A DNA stretch of 63,260 bases from a virus: IMG/VR virus record IMGVR_UViG_3300010883_000025, positions 1-63,260 of that record; one strand, 5' to 3'. Positions within the stretch are counted from its first letter, which is position 1. The number at the start of each line of letters is the position of its first letter. The translations under genes were made by a program, and so were the position numbers. The notes below the pieces were generated by a model. The model saw nothing but the letters and a program-made list of their open reading frames with translations. It was not told where the DNA came from and did not search any database. This document shows positions 8,256 to 16,500 of this stretch, in pieces.

Positions 8256-11200
8256 ATGGCTGAACTTACATTTAAGAGCCCGGGTGTTTCTACCAAAGAA
8301 ATAGACCTTTCGGGTCCGACACAATCCGGCCCAAGCGGAGTACCAGCTGGGGTTATTGGAACAGCAGATCAAGGAAGAGCGTTTGTACCTATAACGATGG
8401 CTACATTCGCAGACTTTATTGCTGAATTTGGTAACACTGATGGTACAAAATTCGGTCCTATGGCAATGAGACAATGGTTATCATATGCACAGGCAGGAAC
8501 TTACCTTAGAGTTCTTGGTTGCGGTGATGGTAAGAAGCGCGCGTCAACAGGAGTTGTCACAAATGCTGGTTTTATTGCTGGTGAACAATTACCAAAGGGT
8601 AATGGAATTTTAGGTGGTAACGTATATGCTGGTACTAGAAGTGGTGCAAATCCAGGTCCGCTTGGTAGGGCGCACTTCTTGTCAGTTTGTATGAAGGGTA
8701 GCACATTACCAAATTCAGCGAATACATATTTGACTGAAGCTGGTTTGGAGGACAACCAACCTTTACTTCGTGGAGTGTTACTCGCTGCATCTGGTGTTAT
8801 GCCAGCATTAAGCGCATCTCGTAAAACAACACCAGGTACTCGCGGCTCCCAAGGCTACGGCGGTGGATTATTCTCTGGGAATAACACTCCACTCGGCTCG
8901 TTTGGCGCACAAAATATTGCTGCCGATACCATATTCGGGGCTGCAGCCACGAACAACGCTGGTTCAACTCTTGGTGCTGTCGATATCGCTGCTGGTAAGC
9001 AAGAGTTTGTCTTATTACTAAACGGTCATACTCATACTGATTCTTACCCAACGGTTATTACTGCCTCATTCGATCCTGGCGCTCCGAATTATCTTGGAAA
9101 CGTTCTTAATACTAATCCTCTTAATATTCAAAAAGCTGGACATTATCTATACACTCACTATCCAGTATATTCTAGCTTTGCTGTCCCAACCGGATCTGGA
9201 CTAATGAATTCGCAATATTGTCCAGCAGTTCCTGGAAATGCGGATTCAAACGGTGGTACCAATCCTAACGTAACTCAGGCGTCTATCGGCTCTAAAGTTG
9301 TTAGATATGAAGACATCGCTTTTCTTGTTACATCTTCATTAGGAAGAAACATAGGTAGTTCAACAATTCCAGACTTTGAAGGCTTTAGAGACAGATTTAG
9401 AACCGCTAAGGCACCGAAGATCATATCACAGGAATATGGCGGCGCGCCCAAAGACTTATTCCGTATCTGGTGTTTAGACGATGGCGCGATTGGAAACACT
9501 AGGGTTAAGATCTCAATTGACAATATTGTTAAGTCAACAAACGTCAATAACAAGTATTGCACTTTCGACCTAGCAGTTAGAGACTTTATGGACACAGATG
9601 ATCTTCCGATCATTATTGAAAAGTTTCCGAAGCTTTCGCTTAATCCGATTGATGAACGATATATCTCTCGCGTAATTGGTGATTACCATTTATATTATGA
9701 CTTTGATAAGAGAGTAGGATCCCAAAAACTTGTGGTTGAAGGTTCTTACCCCAACAAGTCGAACTACATTCGAGTAGAACCAACAGACTCGCTAGATAAG
9801 GGTGAAATACCTGCTGACGCTTTACCATGCGGTTTCCGCGGTATCGATCACTTGGTAACATCTGGGTCAAGTATCTTTAAGATGACTTCTGCTGATTATG
9901 CTGCGAACCTTGGTTCTTCTACATTCATCTCTTCAGATATTGTACAGCCACCAATCCCTTTCAGGTCAACAGTCGCCAGAGGAAAATCTCCACGTAAGAT
10001 TCTATCCTCACAGCTTTACTGGGGAATTCAGTTTGAAGAAAAGACAAACCGTACCCAGCCAAACAAGAGCACAGTGTTTGATGGGTCGATGACAAGTTGG
10101 GGTACATACTTCCCTGACTTTAGACAAGACCAACAAGCAGTTTCAGTTGGAGACAATCCGGGAGTTGCAGATAGCTCCGGTACTATTCTTGACTGCGATC
10201 GCTTCAATAACAATAAATTCTCTCTTGAAAATATTCAAGTTGTTGTAACAGCAGCTGACAAGGCAGACTCTAATCAGTGGGCCGCCGCGACATATCGCAG
10301 AACTGGCGCAGCTGAAAATATGACTGATATTGATGGTACTAACAAGACTACTGCATCTGGACTTACAAGATTATTAAGCGTTGAGAAAGACTTCGGTTTA
10401 TCATCTGTTAGAAAGTTCCTTAAGTTCACATGTATCGCACAAGGTGGATTCGATGGCCTCAATCTCTTTGACAGAAACAAGTTCAATATGACTTCGACTG
10501 CTTGCAAGAGAGAAATGGATGACGCTACTCAAGGTGAAACACAGGGTCCAACAGTTGCAGGATATAGAAAGGCATTGGACATCCTTGAACAACGTTCAGA
10601 TGTCAACATTCAGCTCCTTGCTATTCCTGGAATAAAGCACTCGTCGGTTACCGATTACGCAATGACAACGGTTGAAGATAGATTTGATGCGCTATATATT
10701 ATGGACATCGAGACATCGGATAATCTTGGAAATGTAGTAACAGGATCCAACTCTTTAGTTAGTGTAACACAGACTGTCTCTACATTCACAAGTAGAAATC
10801 TTGACTCTTCATTCGCTGCCGCATACTTCCCTGACGTAATAATGGAAGAAGTAGCCACCGGTCAGAATGTTGTTGCTCCAGCAAGTGTTGCAGTACTAGG
10901 AGCGTTCGGTCTGAATGATAAGGTTGCGTACCCTTGGTTCGCACCAGCTGGTTTCACACGAGGTGCTCTAAAGCATGTCAGGGAAACTAACGTTAGACTG
11001 AATAGAGGAAACCTTGACGCTCTTTATGATGCAGATATTAATCCAATCACCGCCTTCCCTCAATCTAAGGAAGTTGTAATATTCGGACAAAAAACTCTAC
11101 TCGCTGCCCAAAGCGCTCTTGATCGAGTCAATGTACGTCGTCTGCTAATCGATATTAGACGACAGGTAAGAGCGATTGGAGACACATTCCTCTTCGAGCC

Positions 11201-11432
11201 AAATAGAGAGGCAACGCTTGCGCGGTTCTCTTCAGCTGTAACTCCGATTCTTGGTAGAATTCAGCAACAGCAAGGTCTCGAGAGATTCAAGGTGCAGATT
11301 GATGCAACCACTACAACCCAGGCTGACATAGAAAATAATACCGTAAGAGGAAAAATATTCTTGCAGCCTGTCCGTTCGGTCGAATTTATATCACTAGATT
11401 TCGTGGTAACTAATGCCGGCATGGACATTTAA
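8256..11432 (+). CDS. gp18: Tail sheath protein 2 (gp18-like paralog, giant)
   Basis: A 1058-residue paralog of the preceding sheath protein. It shares the N-terminal pattern (FKSPGVSTKEIDL, then GVPAGVIGTADQGRAFVP), the KVAYPWFAPAGF block near residue 890 and the C-terminal ALDRVNVRRLLIDIRRQ and FVVTNAGMDI segments. The middle has diverged strongly. SD CAGGAG precedes the ATG. Intact conserved termini imply that both copies can enter a sheath lattice. Whether they alternate in the same ring, occupy different tail zones, or are used alternatively cannot be told from the sequence. Confidence 0.92.
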   Translation: MAELTFKSPGVSTKEIDLSGPTQSGPSGVPAGVIGTADQGRAFVPITMATFADFIAEFGNTDGTKFGPMAMRQWLSYAQAGTYLRVLGCGDGKKRASTGVVTNAGFIAGEQLPKGNGILGGNVYAGTRSGANPGPLGRAHFLSVCMKGSTLPNSANTYLTEAGLEDNQPLLRGVLLAASGVMPALSASRKTTPGTRGSQGYGGGLFSGNNTPLGSFGAQNIAADTIFGAAATNNAGSTLGAVDIAAGKQEFVLLLNGHTHTDSYPTVITASFDPGAPNYLGNVLNTNPLNIQKAGHYLYTHYPVYSSFAVPTGSGLMNSQYCPAVPGNADSNGGTNPNVTQASIGSKVVRYEDIAFLVTSSLGRNIGSSTIPDFEGFRDRFRTAKAPKIISQEYGGAPKDLFRIWCLDDGAIGNTRVKISIDNIVKSTNVNNKYCTFDLAVRDFMDTDDLPIIIEKFPKLSLNPIDERYISRVIGDYHLYYDFDKRVGSQKLVVEGSYPNKSNYIRVEPTDSLDKGEIPADALPCGFRGIDHLVTSGSSIFKMTSADYAANLGSSTFISSDIVQPPIPFRSTVARGKSPRKILSSQLYWGIQFEEKTNRTQPNKSTVFDGSMTSWGTYFPDFRQDQQAVSVGDNPGVADSSGTILDCDRFNNNKFSLENIQVVVTAADKADSNQWAAATYRRTGAAENMTDIDGTNKTTASGLTRLLSVEKDFGLSSVRKFLKFTCIAQGGFDGLNLFDRNKFNMTSTACKREMDDATQGETQGPTVAGYRKALDILEQRSDVNIQLLAIPGIKHSSVTDYAMTTVEDRFDALYIMDIETSDNLGNVVTGSNSLVSVTQTVSTFTSRNLDSSFAAAYFPDVIMEEVATGQNVVAPASVAVLGAFGLNDKVAYPWFAPAGFTRGALKHVRETNVRLNRGNLDALYDADINPITAFPQSKEVVIFGQKTLLAAQSALDRVNVRRLLIDIRRQVRAIGDTFLFEPNREATLARFSSAVTPILGRIQQQQGLERFKVQIDATTTTQADIENNTVRGKIFLQPVRSVEFISLDFVVTNAGMDI

Positions 11433-11444
11433 TTCAAAAGCTAT

Positions 11445-11451
11445 ATAGTTA
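11445..11451 (+). promoter_or_regulatory. ATAGTTA late-promoter-like motif before the tube gene
   Basis: ATAGTTA lies 23 bases before the tube ATG at 11475, followed by SD AAGGAG. This is a plausible late start for the abundant tube protein. Confidence 0.4.
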
Positions 11452-11474
11452 AATAAGAACAAGGAGCTATTCAG

Positions 11475-11963
11475 ATGCCAGAGACACTATCAGTTACCGA
11501 TATGTTGCCGAACAAGTTCGAGCCAAAAAGAAAATTTAGGTGGGTGTTCGCGATTGAAGGAATTGACGCATTTCTAATCAAGACGGCCGCTCGACCTACA
11601 ATGAACACCGCTGAGGTTGAAATTCCCTTCATCAACTCTACCCGCTTTATCGCTGGTAAAACAAAGTTCGACGCTTTGTCAGTTACACTTCACGATCCAA
11701 TTGCGCCTTCAGGTGCACAACAGGTTATGGAATGGGTACGTACCCACTATGAATCTGTTTCGGGCCGTGGTGGTTACGCTGACTTTTATAAGCGTGACTG
11801 TCAGCTTAAGCTGCTTGACCCTGTAGGTACTGTGGTCGAACTTTGGGATATGAAAGGGTGTTTCCTAACATCTGCTGCTTTCGGAGACCTGGATTACGGT
11901 TCAGAAGACCCTGCAGAGATTTCATTGTCGATTCGCTTTGATAACTGTGTACTTCAATACTGA
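11475..11963 (+). CDS. gp19: Tail tube protein, gp19-like
   Basis: A 162-residue protein matching T4 gp19 in length (163 aa) and pattern: an N-terminal strand (PKRKFRWVFAIEGIDAFLIKTAARP), the TKFDALSVTLHDPI strand, a VMEWVR helix and a C-terminal GSEDPAEISLSIRFDNC strand. Such subunits form hexameric rings of the inner tail tube through which DNA passes. A terminator follows directly, and a strong AAGGAG SD precedes the start, as expected for a high-copy virion protein. Only one tube gene is seen for two sheath genes. Confidence 0.9.
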   Translation: MPETLSVTDMLPNKFEPKRKFRWVFAIEGIDAFLIKTAARPTMNTAEVEIPFINSTRFIAGKTKFDALSVTLHDPIAPSGAQQVMEWVRTHYESVSGRGGYADFYKRDCQLKLLDPVGTVVELWDMKGCFLTSAAFGDLDYGSEDPAEISLSIRFDNCVLQY

Positions 11964-11984
11964 TTATCAAAACCCTTTTATCTT

Positions 11985-12015
11985 AAAAAGAGCATGTTTA
12001 TCATGCTCTTTTTTT
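11985..12015 (+). terminator. Rho-independent terminator after the tube gene
   Basis: The hairpin has arms AAAAAGAGCATG and CATGCTCTTTTT, loop TTTAT, and a T-rich tail. It separates the tube transcript from the gp26-like/tape measure unit. Confidence 0.9.
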
Positions 12016-12047
12016 GTTGGATTCGTTTTACACTGTACTGTGGTAGT

Positions 12048-12062
12048 TTAAGATAATCTTAA
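12048..12062. promoter_or_regulatory. Perfect inverted repeat over a possible -10 box
   Basis: TTAAGATAATCTTAA is a perfect 7-1-7 palindrome 25 bases before the gp26-like start. It contains GATAAT, a possible -10, with TTTACA 19 bases upstream (12027-12032). A second inverted repeat, CTTAAC-GTT-GTTAAG (12058-12072), overlaps it. It may be an operator or a transcript hairpin. Confidence 0.35.
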
Positions 12063-12086
12063 CGTTGTTAAGCAAGAGGTATATGT

Positions 12087-12950
12087 ATGTCAACTGAACA
12101 AGGCGGCGGCTCAGGCGGTCCAACAGAGAGAAGTGAAATATTTGGGTCAATGAAAGCCACGATGCCCAGTCGGAATGTTATGATGGAGGACTTCGGGTTT
12201 GAAATACCTGTAGAAACAGTCCCTCTACCTTCTGGTGGGAAGTGTTATGACTTGGAGCATCCGCTGCATGGTAAAAACACTGTAGAGATTAGAGCTATGA
12301 CTGCACGGGAAGAAGACATTCTTACGTCAAAGGCCTTAATTAAGAAGGGTACTGTTATTAGTCATCTTCTTAAGTCGTGTATGATCGATAAGCGTGTTAA
12401 CCCTGACACAATGCTAGCAGGAGACAGAAATGCTCTCATGGTTGCAATGCGTGTTACAGGTTATGGCGCAGCTTATAATGTCGAAGTAGATTGTCCTTCA
12501 TGCAGCGAACGCTCGAAGCATGCTTTCAATCTTGGTGAGCTACCAATTAAGCGTTTAGAGATTGACCCTATTGTAGCGGGCACTAACGTTTTTGAAGTGC
12601 AGCTTCCTGTAACGAAAGCTAAGTGTAGATACAAGCTTCTTACAGGCACCGATGAACAAGATATTATGACAACTTCTGAAAGAAGAAAGAAGCAAGGTCA
12701 AAGAAGCGAGAACCTTATTACTTCTCGTCTTCGTTCTTCAATCGTTTCTGTAAACGGTGTGGATGATAGAACGAAACTTGATATGTTCGCTTCGAGTCTT
12801 CCCGCAAGAGATTCATTATTCTTAAGAAAGCACATTGATAAGAACGAACCCGGAATTGAAATGAAGGCTTGGATGGATTGTCCCGCTTGCCTTGAACATT
12901 CGGAGGTGCGCCTTCCCTTAGGCGCCGCGTTTTTTTGGCCTGACGAATAG
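12087..12950 (+). CDS. gp26: Baseplate/tail-assembly protein of the T4 gp26 family (zero-frame product)
   Basis: A 287-residue protein of the T4 base plate protein family (PF12322 type). Residues 35-80 show the family's PLPSGGKCYDLEHPL, then VEIRAMTAREEDIL and a KGTVISHLLKSC helix. Cys pairs CPSC (about residue 140) and CPAC (about 270) look like a zinc site. The C-terminus AAFFWPDE is the usual family ending. In the last 29 bases a run of seven T overlaps the start of an open +1 frame that continues for 85 codons. The gene stands two genes before the tape measure, the position of tail-assembly chaperones that use programmed frameshifts. Confidence 0.8.
   Translation: MSTEQGGGSGGPTERSEIFGSMKATMPSRNVMMEDFGFEIPVETVPLPSGGKCYDLEHPLHGKNTVEIRAMTAREEDILTSKALIKKGTVISHLLKSCMIDKRVNPDTMLAGDRNALMVAMRVTGYGAAYNVEVDCPSCSERSKHAFNLGELPIKRLEIDPIVAGTNVFEVQLPVTKAKCRYKLLTGTDEQDIMTTSERRKKQGQRSENLITSRLRSSIVSVNGVDDRTKLDMFASSLPARDSLFLRKHIDKNEPGIEMKAWMDCPACLEHSEVRLPLGAAFFWPDE
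12930..12936 (+). other. Candidate programmed frameshift site (TTTTTTT)
   Basis: Seven T form Phe-Phe codons plus one base of the zero frame. The +1 frame is closed by TAG at 12919-12921 and open afterwards, and the zero frame stops at 12948-12950, so any shift must occur in 12922-12948. The T-run is the only slippery sequence there. A +1 or -2 slip keeps tRNA-Phe fully paired and joins 283 codons to 85 codons (about 368-369 aa). A -1 slip meets TGA almost at once. Confidence 0.6.
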
Positions 12951-12987
12951 CACGAAAGAGATATTCCTCGAGCAGATTTTCCTACTG

Positions 12988-13194
12988 ATGTATTACATGG
13001 GATTTTCTTATCTCGAGGGATATAACCTCGGTATTTGGATGCGTCATTGGTTCATCCGTCGACTTAATGATGAGATCAAAAAGTCTAATGGTAACCAACC
13101 ATCTCATGCCGCACACCAGAACTCTGCTGACTCCAGGGAAATGATGGGAAGATATCGTTCCCAAGTTCCTGCAAAATTACGTCGATTCACATAG
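12988..13194 (+). CDS. C-terminal extension of the gp26-like protein (+1 frame ORF)
   Basis: From its first ATG this frame encodes 68 residues, but it is open back to 12922. Read from the T-run it gives GLTNSTKEIFLEQIFLLMYY, then the aromatic helix LEGYNLGIWMRHWFIRRLNDEI and a polar tail. No convincing SD precedes the ATG at 12988, while nearly every neighbour has one, which favours synthesis by frameshifting from the gp26-like gene. The helix pattern resembles the small C-terminal domains that recruit tape measure proteins in other phages. If it is translated independently, it is a small helical protein of unknown function. Confidence 0.6.
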   Translation: MYYMGFSYLEGYNLGIWMRHWFIRRLNDEIKKSNGNQPSHAAHQNSADSREMMGRYRSQVPAKLRRFT

Positions 13195-13197
13195 TTA
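13191..13197 (+). promoter_or_regulatory. ATAGTTA late-promoter-like motif
   Basis: ATAGTTA overlaps the preceding stop codon and lies 17 bases before the ATG at 13215. Overlap with coding sequence lowers its weight. Confidence 0.25.
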
Positions 13198-13214
13198 TTG
13201 TAGAGGTGGTAAAA

Positions 13215-13463
13215 ATGGATCCAGTTAAACGACAGTTCTTAAAAGATTGTGTGAAGTATATTCGTGGTGAAATAAGCGAAATTAAGCTTAGCGGCCCGAA
13301 GAAGACAATAAAGTTGTTTTCAGAAGCTTTGAAGGAATCAAGAAATCTTTACGCTGCACTAAACAGTAGTAAGAAGATGCCTGATGTACTTCCGATTTTA
13401 GAATCTAAAAGAACCGCAACACTGCATCTACGAAGAGCCACCGGGTTTGTATGGCCTTTTTAA
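13215..13463 (+). CDS. Small basic protein before the tape measure gene
   Basis: An 82-residue protein with predicted pI well above neutral. The ATG at 13215 is preferred over an in-frame GTG at 13206 because the SD (AGAGGTGG, 13202-13209) lies at the right distance. It is mainly helical (RQFLKDCVKYIRGEISEIKL, then a FSEALKESRNLYAAL helix) and ends in RRATGFVWPF. No family is recognised. Its place between the gp26-like gene and the tape measure suggests a tail-assembly role, such as the chaperone-type small proteins of other tails. This is inference. Confidence 0.6.
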   Translation: MDPVKRQFLKDCVKYIRGEISEIKLSGPKKTIKLFSEALKESRNLYAALNSSKKMPDVLPILESKRTATLHLRRATGFVWPF

Positions 13464-13499
13464 TGGTTATTTTTTATGGTGCGTAGATTTCTCGTTACC

Positions 13500-13506
13500 A
13501 TATTTA
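13500..13506 (+). promoter_or_regulatory. ATATTTA late-promoter-like motif before the tape measure gene
   Basis: ATATTTA, preceded by TTACC and followed by TAGCATAG, lies 39 bases before the ATG at 13546. It is among the cleaner intergenic examples of the word. Confidence 0.4.
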
Positions 13507-13545
13507 TAGCATAGCGTTAGGGCTACAAACAGGGCGGTTTATTAG

Positions 13546-16500
13546 ATGGCAGGCGATTCAAAAGAAGCTGCAGATCAATTAGGCATACAACAACAGATTA
13601 ATAAGGTTCTGTCTGAACGCGCTGGGATTCTAGACGCACAAGCAAAACAATTATCTGGTCAGGTACAGCTAGCCGCTGAATTGTGCAAGGCTCTAGAATG
13701 TAAAGATCTAGACCAGGTTGCTGATAGACTTACTGAAATAAACTCTGGCTTGCAAGATGCCGCAAGTAATGCACAGAAATTCGCTGATAATGGTAGCGAA
13801 ATAAAAGACAGCATGGATGAAGCTGGTTCAGGTGCTGAAGGCGCCATGGGCAAAGTTTCAGATTTTGTCAATAAGCTAGATACAGCGAAGGTTGCAGCTG
13901 CAAGCGCAACTGTTGGTATAGTAAAAGGTATGAAGTCTGCGGGCGCATCAATCCAGATGGCCACTGCTTCACTCGGTACTATGGCAAAAGGCTTGATGAA
14001 TGTTGGTAAAGCCATCATTGCCGCACCATTCAGTATGCTTGGTGGGTTAGTCTCTATGGCCTCCGCCGGTGGTGGCGGTGTTAGCGCTTTAAGGCAAGAG
14101 ACAGAAAAGTTACGTGGTGAATTTGGAGACCTTGCAACCGGGGAAGGAAAAGCCGTCATGGACGGCTTTGCTGATTTAACTTCAGCAAGCGGCGCGCTAG
14201 CCCAAAGCGGTCTTAACGTTTCACAAGTGTTCGGCCGCGGAAGCGCCGGAATGGCTGCAGCTCTAGCAGCAGTAGCAGACATTGCGAAAGAAGCCGGCGG
14301 CGCATTCCACATGCTTAAGGACTCGATAGCTGGAAACGCCGGCCAGTTAGTTATGCTGAATAAGGGTCTTGGTATGTCTAATGCCGCTCTTGTTGAGATG
14401 ACCAGACAAGCCCAAAATTCCGGACAAGATGTCGGCGAAATGTTGACAGCCACCGCATCTATGGCGCTCAATATGGGCGATAAATTCGGCATTTCTGCGA
14501 AGACCATGGGTAAGAACATGGCAGCTCTTACTGAGAACTTTGCGAAGCTTGGTAAAATGAGTACCAAGGAGCTTGGTGCAACTGCTGCGTATATGGCAAA
14601 ACTGGGACTTGAAGCCACTGACCTTCTTGGTGTGGTTGATAAGTTTGACAACTTTGAAGACGCTGCTGGCTCTGTTTCTCACTTAAATCAAGCATTCGGA
14701 ATGCAGCTTGATGCCATGGAAATGATGAATGCCGAAAATCCAGCTGAGCGGATCGATATGATGCGTGAGGCTTTCGATGAAACGGGCAAATCTGTTGAGG
14801 ACATGACTCGTCAAGAGAAAGCACTCCTTGCAGAGCAAATGGGTTTATCTGTTTCAGCCATGGAAAATGCGTTAGCCGCAGAAAACCAGGGTGTATCTTA
14901 CGAAGATTTAGAAGCTGGTGCTGGTGAAGCAGAAGAACAGGCTCTTACTCAAGAAGAAGCTATGTCTAAACTGGCTGACTCAATTGAGAAAATGACGGAA
15001 GGCGGTGGAGCGGGTATCACTGGTTTCTTCGACGCTTTCACAAAGGGGTTTGCAAGAGGCCTTAAAGATTCAAAGGCATTTCAAGATGTGCTTAAGGCCA
15101 TCCGCGGAGCATTAAAGATTGTGTTCCAGTTTGGTAAGCAGGTTGGAAAAATGTTTGCTGACCTTATGGGTGACATGGGCGTATGGGACGGTATTAAAGA
15201 CTTATTCGATCCCAAGGATCTTCGTAACCTTATGGGTATTGATGCGAAGGGTGGTCTAACAGGAACCGGCCTCCTTGGTATTTTTAAGAAGTTCAAGGAT
15301 GCACTCTCCGGAAAAGGAAAGTATAGCCCCCAGCAAATGGCTCAAGATATGGGCAAGGAATTTTCAAAATTCTTTAGTGCAAAAGGCCCCGCATTTTCAA
15401 AGTTGAAAGGAGCATTCATCAAAGGCATCCAGATGATCGGCGCACTGATTGCTGGATTTCTACCATTCATAATTGGTAAATTAGGCGATATGATAAATGG
15501 TATGGCTGATGCTCTCAGGAACCCGAAAGGTCTTGGTGACGCAGCTTCAACAGGTATTGGGGGAGCGATAATTAACGCTCTAACGGGCATCGGCGATGCC
15601 CTTATGACTGCGCTGCCGGCCTTAATCGGCGCAATACTAAATCTACTATCTGCCGCCGCAATGAACCCAACAGTGTGGAAGGTCGCTGCCGGCTATTTTG
15701 CATTCATGGTTGGTAAGTCTCTATTAATGGGCGCTATCATGGCTGCTAAAGGTGCGCTCTTTAAGGTTGTCGTTGGCAAGTTATCAGGACTGATGTCAGG
15801 TGCTACCGACAAAGCTGCTAAATCTGCTGAGAAAGGCGGAGCGAGCGGTAAGAAGATGGGCAAGTCATTCTCACAAGGAATGTCTAGTATGGCCGATGGC
15901 TTGAAAACGTTTATTAGCAAAATTGCTGATATCAAACCAGGTCAGATTGTGAAAGCCATGGTCAATATGACATTGATGGCTCTTTCGTTTCTCCCAGCTA
16001 TGGCCGTTTTTGCTCTTGGGTTAGTAATGGTAGCTGCCATTCTGTCTCTTGTCAAGTTTAGTACGCTTATTAAAGGTCTTGCTGGAATTGCTTTAGGCGC
16101 CTTTGCTGTACAAATAGTCGTGAGCGCCGCAATGCTTATTCAGCCAGGGATGGTTATTCCAGCTATAATCGGCTTACTTGCTGGTGCCGCTTTGCTAGTT
16201 CTCGGTGGTACAGTATTTACTCTCGCGATGGGAATAATCGGCGCAGTTGTGGGGATGGTTGGCATCGGAACAATCGCCGCGGCCGGTGTAGGTCTCATTG
16301 CTCTTGGTATAGGAGCTGTTGCTGTTGCATTAGCGATTGTTCCATTCGCGGTACTCGGTGCCCTTGTCCCTCTTGCCGTGCTCGCTGCAGTCGGATTAGT
16401 CGCTGGCGCATATATGCTAGCAGTCGGAGGCGTCGCGTTTACCGAAGCAGTAGGTGAGATCGGAAAAGCAGTTCTAAGCGTTGGCGTAGGAACTATAATG

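Noticed and set aside
12930-12945. -1 frameshift at the T-run, as in lambda G/GT
   Set aside because: The -1 frame meets TGA at once (TTG GCC TGA); only +1 or -2 gives an extended product.
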